DNA of 64,000 nucleotides from Fagopyrum homotropicum (Eukaryota; Streptophyta; Magnoliopsida; Caryophyllales; Polygonaceae): the NCBI GenBank assembly GCA_033239125.1, contig BSWB01000002.1, forward strand, positions 154,242,409 through 154,306,408, written 5' to 3'. Both the position numbers and the translations under genes were made by a program. Positions within the stretch are counted from its first letter, which is position 1; the number at the start of each line of letters is the position of its first letter. The notes under the pieces are model-generated. The model was not told where the DNA came from. It did not search any database and saw only the letters and a list, made by a program, of their open reading frames with translations. Shown here one piece after another: positions 46,664-57,029 of the stretch.

Positions 46664-49457
46664 CTAACTACCTGAAGTTTGAGCTACTTGTTGATCGGCG
46701 GTATATTTTTGAAACATGGCGCGCAGTGCTTGAACTTCCTCCTCTAATTTCTTTGCTTTCTCTATGGCTTCAGCGGCTCTCTCTTCGGCATTTCGAGTCC
46801 TCTCTTCATATTGTTGAGAAAGATCGGCTTTTCCACGTATCTTTGAAGGCCGCCTCAACTGTCCTCCAAATCCTGCAGTAAAAACAGTGAAATAAATACT
46901 TATTAGCTAAAATAAAAACAATAATTTTTATAAGCTAAAATAGTAAATGGAAGATTAAAAAACTTGTCCAGTGGGTTGTAGTCACAACTTTCCTCTTAAA
47001 TTGGTTATTTTACTAACATATCTTAGTGATTTTTATAAGCTATAATAAGCCAAAAAATCACAGCAGCAACCTTACCTCTTATTTCAGTCCCTTTCCGTTC
47101 TCCGAAACCGTATACAACCAATTCATGTTGATCATCGAAGGAAAGGGGGGATACATTATCCGGGTCCTCCTCTCTTCGTTCTTCAATTATTTCTTCAACT
47201 TTCCTCTTCAACTTATCCTGAAAACCAAAATCTAAATGGGTGAGCTGTTCTTTTTACCATCCCACTGAATTGGAACTTCATCAAGTGAGTATGTTCTTTT
47301 TACCATCCCACTGAAAAACAAAATAAAAAACTTATATTGGATGGGTGACTAAAATAGTTATAAATGAACAACAAACTAAGCAGTAGAAAACTAGATAGGA
47401 ACTCAAGTTGAGAAACAACAAAACAGTAGAAACAATCCACATTTTCTTATTATGGGCATCTTGCTCAATGAACAACAAACAACAAAACAGTAGAAAGGTT
47501 TTAAATATGGAACAACTCAATGAACAACAAACAACAAAACAGTAGAAAACTGGACAACGAACACCAAAACAATACAAAACAGTAGAAACTAACAAGAAAC
47601 AAGTATCTAATTAATGGGCATCTTGCTCAGCCAAGTCGAGTCCAAAACCTGTTCCATTTTGTGCAGCTCAATGTAAACAATCCACATTTTCTTATTATGC
47701 AAGGTCGCAGTTTTAAAGAAACGAGTTGAGAATCTTTCCAAGGATTTAGAAGAGCATGAAAAGGAACATCAGGTAACTTCTACTACTAGTTAAGCATCAT
47801 AGCACAATATTGATTGTACACAGCTGAAATTGCAAAAGATTAAAACAGTAACAAAATTGGACACCAGAAACCGAGGCAAAGTGCCACAGTTTTACAGTAA
47901 GGTGAGAAACCTCACCGCTTTTTCACTCCCGTGCTTGCTGTGACGGTATGCTTCTATAGCAGCTGCACAGTAAGGTGCCGGATGCCCTTTCTTCGCGAAC
48001 TCCTCCGCCATGTAAGACAGGGGCCTTGAACCCGCGTGATGGTTGATTAGAGAGGGATTTTTTGTCCTGTTTATTTGTCTTTGCTTCCATTTAACCTCAA
48101 AAAACAGCAACAAAAGTTACATTTAGAAGCAATTCACATAGTATTTATTAAAGAAAAAATAGATTTTGAAATATTATTATGCTTACTTGTTTCACTTCAT
48201 CTTTAAACTCTTCATTAACCAAATATTCCCATTGCTCGGGGCGGTCAAGAAACTCAAGTGGAAGGGGATCCCCATACTTCAGAAAGTGCTTGTGGCACTT
48301 GTATTTCCAATCAGAGTATCTCTTTTGAGATTTCTCTTTGATGTATTTCCACATGTTTACCTCCGTTTCAGGAATAATATAGTAATCCTGCAAAATGCAT
48401 ACCATAAAAGAAAAGCTAAGCATAAGTGCCACAGTTTTAATACAACTAAAAAGAGAGAAATAAAAAAACTATAAAAAGAAAAAAAGAAAAGGACTCACCA
48501 ATAGGTAATGCTTAACAGCATTCCTGTAATGCTCGGGTAAGAGACGGAAAGAAGATGCAAGCATTGGAACTGATGATCTTACAGCTGCCCCGATATCGTG
48601 TGAGAGCAAGCTACAATTCTCCTTTGAGTGAGGTCCATTGTGGAAATCAGACCACACTAGTGTGATCTTTCCTCCACCGGCATTCACTAGTTGAGAAGTC
48701 TTGTTGCTTCTAACCACTCGATATTTAGGTGGTGTAAAACCTGCACAAAACATTACAAACGGTTCAATATAAGCAATGAAACATTCAATAATTCAGAAAT
48801 AAGCAATGATGGAGAAGAACACTTACCATCCTTAGCATTTTTACACCGAATGCTTAGTGGCGCAACATTGAGAGGTTCCCCTTCTTGGCCGTCGTTTGTT
48901 ATGGGGATAATCACAGGTTCAGATTGTTCTGGAGGTGGAGTAAAGAGGGATTGGATAATGGAAGTATTACAAGATAGGGGAGCATGTAGAGAAAGAGGAG
49001 AAGGTGAGGTGATTATGTGGTTTCTAAGAGAAGGAGGAGGAGGAGGAGGCGGTGAAGAAGGGTTGTTGGTGTTTAGGGTTGGAGAACAGGGATAAGGTGA
49101 GGTGATTATGTGGTTTCTAAGAGGAGGAGGCGGTGGAGAAGGGTTGTTGGTGTTTAGGGTTGGAGAACAGGGAGAAGGAGAGGAATTAGATCGGTTTGTG
49201 AGAGGAGGTGGAGAAGGTGAGGAACTAGATCGGTTTCTGAGAGGAGGAGGAGGCGGTGGAGGAGCGTTGGTGTTTAGGGAGGGCGGAGCTAGCGGTGGCC
49301 TATTAGGGTTAAGAGGAGGACGCAAAGAAGAAACAGCAGGAGAAGGAGAACGAGAAGAAGAAGAAGGGGTAGCAGAAGGAGAAGGAGAGGGAGAGGGTGA
49401 GGGAGAAGGAGACGGAGAAGGAGCACGCTGCAAGCGCTTGGACTTGCCCGGAGCCAT
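46664..49457 (-). CDS. CACTA second gene, Ptta/TNPA-like
   Basis: Likely the En/Spm-type DNA-binding helper that recognises subterminal repeats. Exons I can follow are 49457-48827 (MAPGKSKRLQR, then a long Ser/Pro then Pro-rich region), 48740-48499 (YRVVRSNKTSQLV), 48387-48187 (MWKYIKEKSQKRYSDWKYKCHK ... RPEQWEYL) and 48095-47916 (NHHAGSRPLSYMAEEFAKKG). The last three match the plant Ptta/En/Spm transposase family. Later exons are about 47220-47073 (VEEIIEERREEDPDN) and 46872-46664 (a coiled coil ending QVAQTSGS). Phases agree at each junction I checked; 47915-47221 may hold one more exon that I could not place. A 5' leader intron probably extends to 51051. No stop was noticed inside these exons. 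Confidence 0.8.
47390..47700. repeat. AACAACAAAACAGTAGAAA direct repeats
   Basis: AACAACAAAACAGTAGAAA occurs at about 47413, 47477 and 47526, and AACAATCCACATTTTCTTAT occurs at about 47431 and 47677. It lies in an intron region of the second CACTA gene. Confidence 0.6.
47704..47772 (+). other. Exon-like coiled-coil segment, + strand
   Basis: Exactly 23 codons reading VAVLKKRVENLSKDLEEHEK then EHQ, bounded by TATGCAAG on the left and CAG/GTAACT on the right, both good splice signals. It runs opposite to the CACTA genes, so it may be a fragment of another captured host gene. The parent gene is not recognised. Confidence 0.4.
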
Positions 49458-49462
49458 TGTGA

Positions 49463-49531
49463 ACAGCTGAAGAAGAGAAATTACAGCTGAAGAAGAGAAA
49501 TTACAAGAAACAGCTGAAGAAGAGAAATTAC
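49463..49531 (-). repeat. Triplicated splice-acceptor-like unit
   Basis: ACAGCTGAAGAAGAGAAATT occurs three times on + (starting 49463, 49483 and 49510). On the gene strand each unit reads AATTTCTCTTCTTCAGCTGT, a polypyrimidine tract plus CAG, directly before the second CACTA gene's ATG. Confidence 0.85.
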
Positions 49532-50456
49532 AAACTACTAAGTTCAAATCAGTAAAATTGTGCAGAAAGACATTAACGCAGTCTACTTAAGCTAAAAATA
49601 TTATTCAGCTACTTAAGCTAAAAATATGATTGTGAACAGTGAGAGCTGAACACTAATGAATCTAATAAATGGAGAGGGATATAATCAATAAAATTTACAA
49701 AAAAAAAATAAAAATAACAACAGTAACGCAGTCTACTTAAGCTAAAAATATTATTCAGCTAAACATGGAAGATTGGAACAAATCATGCTTAATTTCAAGT
49801 CCTAATGAACAAACTGCACAAAAGAGCAAGCACACAATCAACAAATGAACAAACTGCACAAAAGAAGTGAATCAACAAACTGCACAAAAATATTACTCAG
49901 TTGGCTTCCTGGAGGTAATGAAGAGCAATTTTCTTTGGGTGGTCAACCAAATGAACAAACTGCACAAAAGAGCTAGCACACAATCAACAAATCATGCTTG
50001 ATTTCAAGTCCTAAATATATGGGAAAAAGAACTGAATCAATGCATAACAAGTTTTATCATCATGATCTTAATTCACTTCAAAAAAAAGTATCCATGAGCT
50101 AACTTAAGACATGAAGCCATATTCTGGGCAATAATTTTGTGACTTTTTTCTATCCAACTCAGGAGTTCAGTAGCATTAGAAAGACAAATAACTTAAGACA
50201 TGAAGCCATATATGGAGTATTAGGCATGCCATAGATAATAAATAACAGTTGATATTTGACTTCGAAAAAGACTCAGAGGCAGAAGCAAAAATTGCTACTT
50301 CCTTAGCACCTGCTGCAATAGCTACAACCATATGACGACAAAACAAGGACAATCACATTAAGATTTGATCCATGTACTTTTAAAGAAAACACTTAAGCAT
50401 AAGATCCACAATAGGTCTGCTTTCACTTCAGTTTTCTTTTAACTCGATAGATGCAG

Positions 50457-50543
50457 GTAGAGGACGAGGATAGGCAATACATTGAATTTGATAATAGCAC
50501 ATGGTGGTGGAAGAAAAGGGCTATAAGGCAAATCGTTTACTGA
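50457..50543 (+). other. Exon-like segment, + strand, parent unknown
   Basis: After an acceptor-like GATGCAG, 28 codons read VEDEDRQYIEFDNSTWWWKK then RAIRQIVY and TGA. The composition looks like real protein rather than random AT-rich frame, and it sits on the strand opposite the lyase pieces, between them. No donor site is obvious. Unidentified. Confidence 0.3.
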
Positions 50544-50660
50544 AATCTAAAAGTGGTATAAGAAAAAAGACCAAAAGATCATAAGATAGATGTCTGCACA
50601 AAAAAAAGACTGTGGAAGATAATCAATAGATTACTGAAATCATCCCCAAAGAATTTGAGT

Positions 50661-50700
50661 AAAAAATAGGAATGATACCTGTGGATGATTCCTATTTTTT
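50661..50700. repeat. Perfect 13-bp stem hairpin
   Basis: AAAAAATAGGAAT (50661-50673) and ATTCCTATTTTTT (50688-50700) are exact complements around a 14-base loop, right beside captured lyase piece 1. Confidence 0.9.
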
Positions 50701-51051
50701 CGCTCAACTGGTTGCCTCGACCACAGGTAAGCCTGAGGATGCAAGCCTCTTTACCAACTTCAACTATTTTAACAAAATCTGGAATTCTTCCAAGCAACTG
50801 CACTGCAGGGAAAAGTATTAGAATGCACAGAAATGAATCATATGAACAAAACAGATGACATCTAAAGAACCGAAACAGAATCATCTATTAGAACACTGAG
50901 GCAACAAAATCTTACTCAATTTTGCAACTACTGAAATTCCCAACTTCAATGCTCAGTAGGAATTGAGTAATCATAATGTAACTGGACTCGAAAACAAAAT
51001 CTTACTCAATTTTGCAACTACTGAAATGGAGAAACCGGCAGTGAAACGTAC

Positions 51052-51215
51052 CAGAGGCTGCTCGAGGCTACTCGGAGGCGTCGGAGGTGTCGGAAGCGTC
51101 GGAGGCGTCGGAGGCTAGGCGTCGGAGGCTAGGCGTCGGAGGCGTCGTCGTCGTCGTCGTCCCACAGTTCGCCCTTCGTCCTTGTGAAATAAAAACCCTA
51201 AAATGATATCGGGTT
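51052..51215 (-). promoter_or_regulatory. Presumed 5' leader exon of second CACTA gene
   Basis: On the minus strand an AGGGTTTTTATTTC segment is followed by GAC/GACG repeats and about eight GCCTCCGACGCCT-like units, ending CTCTG before GTACGT, a fair donor site, at 51052. CCTAAA/AGGGTTT leaders are common in plant transcripts. A matching acceptor lies at about 49463-49530 just before the ATG at 49457. Inferred, not proven. Confidence 0.45.
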
Positions 51216-51254
51216 AGGAGAACGAACGAATATCACTTACCGATTGTAAAAAAA

Positions 51255-51450
51255 TAATTGAATATTACTTAGGTGACGGAATTATACTATTTCGCCGCCA
51301 CAATTTAGTTAAAAATTTAGGCGAATTTTTTTTGGCTCTATTTTTCCCGCTTTTGTATTAGAATATTGAATTAGGCGACGGAAATGCTTAAAACCGCCGC
51401 TTGAATTGAATTAGGCGACGGAACTTTCTAAGTCCGTCGCCTCAATACCT
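51255..51450. repeat. Internal cluster of subterminal motif
   Basis: TTAGGTGACGGAATT (about 51270), TTAGGCGACGGAAAT, TTAGGCGACGGAACT and GTCCGTCGCCTCAA occur between the two CACTA genes, upstream of the second gene's presumed leader. These are the same motif as at the ends, more than 4.5 kb from either terminus. Confidence 0.85.
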
Positions 51451-51636
51451 TATTTTCAAAAAAAACAATTTCATTTATATGATTAAGGTTGTTACCTGGT
51501 TTTCAATCGTGGAATAGAAAAAAATTATACCCTAAAATGTAAAAAACAAATGTAACAAGTTAACGAAATATAAGTTTGTTTTACAAACCATTTTGAGTTT
51601 TCAAAAAATGCAAATACACAAATTTCTTTCATATAA

Positions 51637-54600
51637 TCAATCATCATCTTCTTCTTCTCCAAATTGTGCATGATCTTCTTCTTCACCAAATTGTCTCCCG
51701 TCTTCCTCTTCCTCTTCCTCTTCCTCTTCCTCTTCCTCTTCCTCTTCATCTTCCTCTTCCTCTTCCTCTTCTTCCACTTCAAGGTCAATAGTAACATCAA
51801 AGACTCCGCTATGTATCATGTTGTGCTCTTGATAGGGTTCTTCAACGTGATTTCCAATAGGAGGTCTATCATTGTCATGTGTTGCAAGTGTTCTAGGATC
51901 ATACACATTCCTATGAGAGCTCACATTAACTACTTTCCAATTCTCACCCGCTTTCGGATCATCCACGTAAAATACTTGTTTTGCCTTGGTCGCAAGACAA
52001 AAGGGAGAATCTTCATATCAACTACTACTAGTATCAATAGATAACAAGCCATGATCTACCTTTGTACTGTCATTGTTACAAGGATCGGTATCATACCACC
52101 TACACTTGAACAATACAACCGGCATCCGATCTGTGTATAATAGTTCAACCACATATTCAAGGATCCCATAGTAGTTCGTACCTTGTGTCTCTACCATCAC
52201 TCCACAATTTTGTGTTTGCAAGTATCGATCTTTATCCCATGATATGAACTTGATCCCATTCACATAACAAGAATAATAGACAATGTGGCTTTGTGGTCTT
52301 CTAGCCAAATTGAGCACCCCTAACTTTAAGTAAGGATCTCCAGAGTTGTTAAGTGCTTCAACCTGTAAGATTCACACAATTAGTGTAAGGTGGATGATAA
52401 TAGAGATTCTGTAATGGAAAACAGTTTATGTGTACATACCCAATATAGGAAATAAAGATGAAAATCAAGCATACGTGACTTCTCATCAGAGTATGGATGT
52501 TGTTCCATATAAAGTCTTTGATGTTCGGACATATAGTATCTCCCTTCTTCACATTCAAGCAAAACTTGCAAGTGAGCCTTATTGATTTCGTGTTCTTGTA
52601 ACCTAACACGAGACCTACAACGATCTGGACACACAAGCTCCGAAACAACAGAAATACCGTAATGCAATGATGTGTTAACATTGGTTGTTTCTTGACGATG
52701 TTCACCAACCCCCATGTATAAACTACAGTATATCACTGATTCTTGATCGATATAATGCTCGGAAATACAACCTTCTGGAAACCGATTATTGCGAACTGAT
52801 TTCTTATAAGTTCCAAGTTGGCTACAAAAAAAAATTGAGTTAGTTAAATTGGGCAAAACATAGCAAAAGTATATAAGAAAACAGAAAAGACATTGAATAA
52901 CTAATATACCGTTCAATGGGAAACATCCAAGTAAAATGCACGGGACCAGTGAGCATCACTTGTTCTGGAAGGTGAACCATAAGGTGAACCATAATGGTAA
53001 AGAAATGGGGAGGAAAAATCATCTCCATCCTACACAAGATAGTGACTATCTCATGTTCCATTAACCGAACATCCTCCTTTTTCAACTCTTTGCTACACAA
53101 TTTCTGAAACCATTTGGACAATGCAATCAAAGGCTTGACAACACTTAACGGTAAGTACTCACGAATAACTATCAGAAGAAGACGTTGAAGCATTACGTGA
53201 CAATCGTGCGTCTTTAATCCATGAAATTTTCTATCACGTACAGAAACCTTATTCCTCAAACTCCCAGCATAACCATGAGGATACTTCACATCACGAAACC
53301 ATTCAAAAACCTCTTCTAAACGTTCTTGCCTCACCAAGAATGGCGCATGAGGAAGTTGTCCATTTTTTCGCTCCCACTGACTTTGTCGCACCCCCCTTTT
53401 TCTCAAGGCATCACGAGCTTTTGGACCGTCTTTAGACTTTCCTTCAATACTAAGAATGGTTCCAATGATGTTATCAAATACGTTCTTTTCAATGTGCATG
53501 ACATCAAAAGCATGTCTCACCTTTAAAAATTTCCAATAAGGCAACCTCCAGAAGATGCACTTGTTACTCCAACATACTCTGTTCCTTGGATTATACGGGA
53601 CCTTGAAGTTTTCATGCAAGCTAAGTGTTGGAAACTCGTGACTGTTGATCCTTGCAAGAATTTGCTCCCCGGATAGAGTAGGAGGTCTTTGTCTGAACTC
53701 ACACTCTCCATTAAATGCATGATCAGCAAACCGCCATGGGTGATCATTTACAAGCCATCTACGATAACCATCGTATACCATCCTTCCACATTCATGTTTT
53801 GCATCCACATCATCCAAACAGATTGGGCACGCCTTATAACCACTAGTAGTTGAGCCTGCCAACATACCCAAACCTGGAAAGTCACTAATGGTCCATAACA
53901 CAGCTGCTCTCATGGTGAAAGTAGATTGTGCGTAGCGGTCAAAAGTACAAACTCCAATTTCCCACAGTTTCATAAGTTCGTCAATCAACGGCTCTAGGAA
54001 CACACTAAGACACTTTCCGGGAGACTTTGGACCTGGGATCAACAAAGTTAACATGTTAAACTCCTTCTTCATACACATTGATGGAGGCAAATTATACGGC
54101 ATCAAAACAACAGGCCAAGTGCTGTGAAGACTTCCCATTGTTCCATAAGGGTTGAAACCATCTGTTGCTAGCCCAAGACGCACATTTCTGATATCATTAG
54201 AAAAATGAGGAAAATTTTTGTCAAAATCTCTCCATGCCTCTCCATCTGCAGGGTGCTTTAACCAATCATGATCTGACATCCTCTCTCCGTGCCATCGCAT
54301 TTGCTTTGAAGTGTACGGAGACATGTACAAGCGTTTCAGTCTGGGAGTCAAGGGAAAGTAGCGGAGTACTTTCCTAGCAACGCTGCTGTCATCCTCTCTC
54401 CATCTTGAAGTGTGACAGATGGGACACTCATCACATTGGGCATACCCTTTGTAAAACAATACGCAGTTATACTCACAAGCGTCTATACTGTGATAACCCA
54501 AACCAATATCCCTGCAAAGCTTTTTCATTCTTCCAAAATCAATGGGATAATTGTGTCCAGGAGGAAGCAAATCACTAATGTAATTGCAAAGATCGTGAAT

Positions 54601-55164
54601 ACTCTTATCAGACCATCCATTTTCTACTTTCATTTTCAATGCTTTCAACACAGCACCCAAAACAGTTTCTGTGCTCCCAGGATATAACGGGGTTTGAGCC
54701 TCTAATAAAAGTCTGTCATACTTCTGATAATCTTCATCAACAGCGTCATCAAAAGTAGGATCATCACTATCACTATTGTCTTGACCTAAACCAGCATCAT
54801 ATCCATCATGATAAGGGAAACGATCATGCACAATGTTCATAACAGGATCCATAGAAGAACTAGCACCACTGTTAGAAGATGTCATTTTATCGAGCAACTG
54901 ATTTCTGAGTTCATCAATTCTCGATTCATGCGAAACTTCACCATGTTTGTCCCACACCGTATATAGAGGCCACATGCCTTTAGTAGACAAGTGAGAATAC
55001 ATGGTGTGAATGTCAATCGGAAGTCCACTATTTCGACATTTCTTGCAAGGACACAAAAAATGTGTCTTCCGAGGCGACATTTCTCTAACCCAGTTCACAA
55101 AGTCAAAAGTCCCTTGAAGGTATCTTCGATCAGTAAGGCCACATTGCATCCAACTTTTATCCAT
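51637..55164 (-). CDS. CACTA TNP2-type transposase
   Basis: The transposase that cuts at CACTA ends. Exon 1 is 55164-52910 (751 codons plus 2 bases), exon 2 is 52821-52440, exon 3 starts at 52362; all junctions are GT-AG and keep phase. The start MDKSWMQC opens the transposase-associated N-terminal domain, with CPCKKCRN at about residue 45. The TNP2 core follows (DECPICHTSRW, then TDGFNPYG, MLTLLIPGPKSPG, CPICLDD), then the DUF4218 region (DCHVMLQRLL, GPVHFTWMFPIER). Exon 3 has the DUF4216 region (YGILEYVVELLYTD, VVLFKCRWYDT). A TGA at 52020-52018 interrupts the frame; beyond it the same frame stays open (FYVDDPKAGENWKVVN) into a Glu-run tail ending at 51637. If the TGA is real, the product lacks the last about 127 residues. 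Confidence 0.9.
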
Positions 55165-55749
55165 TTTCCTAAATAGAAATGAGATAAACCATTCAACACA
55201 TTTTCTAACAAACAACACATTTTCTATTTCATTTCATATCCAAATAAACCAATCCAATTTTCTAGCTAATTCCATGACACAAAAAACAACTCAATTTCTA
55301 TTAAAGACCATTACATTTCCTAATAATACAAAAATTCCAACACTATTCAAACAAATAACAAATCACCAAATAACACACATAACACAAATTACCAACAAAC
55401 ATAGCTCAAAATTCCAACACTAGCTCATCAAACTAATAACAAATTACCAACAAAAAATTCCAACACTATTAGATTCTTCCAATTTGACAAAAAGAACTCC
55501 AACAAGAAGAGAAAAAAATTAACACAAAACGAAAATTTAAATAATTACGTACCTAAAACAATGTGGTATAGTAGGGTTGACAACCAACTAATTTGTATTA
55601 GATTCTTCCAATTTGACAAAAAGAATTAAGGTTGAAAGGAAGAAATTCGAGAAGAAACGAACGATGGAAGGTTGAAGAAGGGGTATAAACCCAGCCAATT
55701 AACACATCTAGTACGTGCTCAACTAACAAATTAAATGTGACAGCTTTTT

Positions 55750-56016
55750 ATTTAGGCGGCGGAAGTCACATTCCGTCGCCTTAATTCATTCAGGTGACAG
55801 AAATAATACCTCCCTCGCCTAAGATAAAAACTCTTGCAACCTACATAATTTCTGGCGACGGAATTATGTGGTGACGAGATTACGTCCGCCACCTGGGTGT
55901 TTAGGCGACGGAATGAAAAAGTTTCCGTCGCCTAAATATTTTTAGGTGACGGAAGTAAAGTTCCGCCACCCGAAATTATTAAGGTGACGGAACTAAAAAG
56001 ACTCGTCGCCCGAGTT
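55750..56016. repeat. CACTA right subterminal repeats and promoter side
   Basis: Around nine copies of GGCGACGGA-like motifs in both orientations (for example TTAGGCGACGGAA facing TTTCCGTCGCC near 55900-55935). This end lies upstream of the TNP2 gene, so it should hold that gene's promoter. Confidence 0.9.
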
Positions 56017-56099
56017 GCAATATGGCGTAGTGTTTGCCGGTTTCGGCCTCTCGATACACCAAGTTTGTTTGGTGTAGTCGAGCACCTTACCTTGTTGAT

Positions 56100-56102
<3 letters not shown>

Positions 56103-56179
<77 letters not shown>
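56103..56179. repeat. (AT)n microsatellite, 77 bp
   Basis: Uninterrupted AT dinucleotide run shortly right of the CACTA element. Frames across it encoding Tyr-Ile repeats are artefacts. Confidence 0.97.
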
Positions 56180-56181
<2 letters not shown>

Positions 56182-56339
56182 GGCCCAAGTTTTGGTAAGT
56201 GGAGCTAAAACTTGTGTAGTTGATTTGTTTAGGTCTCTTACGCCTTGGAAACACTTTTGGATATGAAGTGAGACTCTATTTGACATTGATACGCAGCATT
56301 GACCTTCATTCTAACCCCCGATATGTAATTGATCCTAAA

Positions 56340-56700
56340 CCTCAATCGGAATCCATTATCTAGACGAATCCATTATCTAGAGGATCCACAATCATTGCAT
56401 CAAGTAACAATTGTTCAAATACAACATGTAATTATTCAATTATGTCAATTGTTTTACTATATTTGAGATTGATCAACTATATGACCAATTGTTCAACATA
56501 TTCAAAATTGTTCAACCATATAACTAATTGTTCAAATGTTAATTTATATGTACAATTGTTTAACTCAACTTTTGTTCAAATATATAACAAGTGTTAATTA
56601 ATATTGACAAATCATAACCTTGATTATTTTGATCCAAGGGTTGTGAGTTCTTCCCACTTTTGACCTAAGACCCATTTCTATTTTGATCCAAGGATTATGT
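56340..56700 (-). repeat. TTGAACAATT-rich repeat element, copy B (inverted)
   Basis: Read on the minus strand it has the same order as 14215-14540: CACAACCCTTGGATCAAAAT, many TTGAACAATT units with CATATAGTTGA links, AATTACATGTTGTATTTGAAC, then GATGCAATGATTGTGGATCC. Non-coding. Confidence 0.65.
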
Positions 56701-57029
56701 GGTACACATTTTGAGTGACACCTCGGGTTCCAAATCCGGAGCGTATCATGGAAAAAATGTAGAGAAATAACATGTAATGTCCATGAACAAAGGTGAATCT
56801 ATGATTACAACTCCATCAAAAATATTAAATTATCCTTAATTGATGAATATAGTTTTCCTAAAATATAAGACAATTTTTTGATAATATATATCTCAATTTG
56901 TAGCATGTGTTTCACAACAATAAACTCTTATTATTGTGCAAAACCTTGAATGTTCAATTATTTATCTCACTTGAACTTGACATTTAGAGATTATGATGAT
57001 AAAATTTAGGATTAGTCTTAATTGGTCTA
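56701..57029. other. Unassigned spacer
   Basis: AT-rich, no gene or element ends recognised. Confidence 0.4.

Larger units (their letters stand above)
50245..50797 (-). pseudogene. Captured HMG-CoA lyase gene fragments
   Basis: Two minus-strand pieces in gene order. Piece 1 (50797-50708) follows a double acceptor GCAGTGCAG and reads LLGRIPDFVKIVEVG, then, after a break and one-base frame change, KRLASSGLPVVEATS. Piece 2 (50331-50245) reads VAIAAGAKEVAIFASASESF then SKSNINC. These match hydroxymethylglutaryl-CoA lyase, the mitochondrial enzyme of leucine breakdown that splits HMG-CoA into acetoacetate and acetyl-CoA: the N-terminal VKIVEVG strand, the SGLxVVEATS segment and the GAKEV(A)xFxSASE...NINC segment. 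The catalytic PRDGLQNE stretch and everything between the pieces are missing. It lies in the presumed leader intron of the second CACTA gene, so it is a transduplicated fragment, not a working gene. Confidence 0.8.
45986..56032 (-). mobile_element. CACTA (En/Spm) transposon, 10 kb
   Basis: Perfect 10-bp terminal inverted repeats CACTACGCCA / TGGCGTAGTG and a perfect 3-bp target duplication TTT (45983-45985, 56033-56035). Both ends carry subterminal arrays of TAGGCGACGGA in direct and inverted order (about 46000-46325 and 55755-56010). Two minus-strand genes follow En/Spm organisation: a TNP2-type transposase (55164-51637) and a second Ptta/TNPA-like gene (49457-46664). Sequences between the genes include more copies of the subterminal motif and captured host gene pieces. 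The intact termini suggest a recent insertion. One premature TGA in the transposase gene is the only damage I noticed in the main frames. Confidence 0.96.

Noticed and set aside
48989..49470. Gly/Glu-rich frame on the + strand opposite the second CACTA gene
   Set aside because: It is the antisense of the Ser/Pro-rich exon 1; the minus strand has a start, splice phases and family similarity.
49890..49950. Minus-strand exon-like peptide FVHLVDHPKKIALHYLQ after TTTTGTGCAG
   Set aside because: It has a good acceptor but no donor, and the surrounding ACAAACTGCACAAAAG phrase is itself repeated several times, so the match to an exon could be chance.
46000..51450. GGCGACGGA repeats considered as a CRISPR-like or centromeric array
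   Set aside because: Orientation is mixed, spacing irregular and position subterminal to perfect CACTA ends, which is the known transposase-binding arrangement.
51664..52044. Phe/Leu-run frame on the + strand
   Set aside because: Antisense of the Glu-run tail of the TNP2 gene (CTT CCT simple repeat).
55984..56286. Tyr-Ile repeat proteins across the AT microsatellite
   Set aside because: Simple AT dinucleotide translated in both strands; it also crosses the CACTA end.
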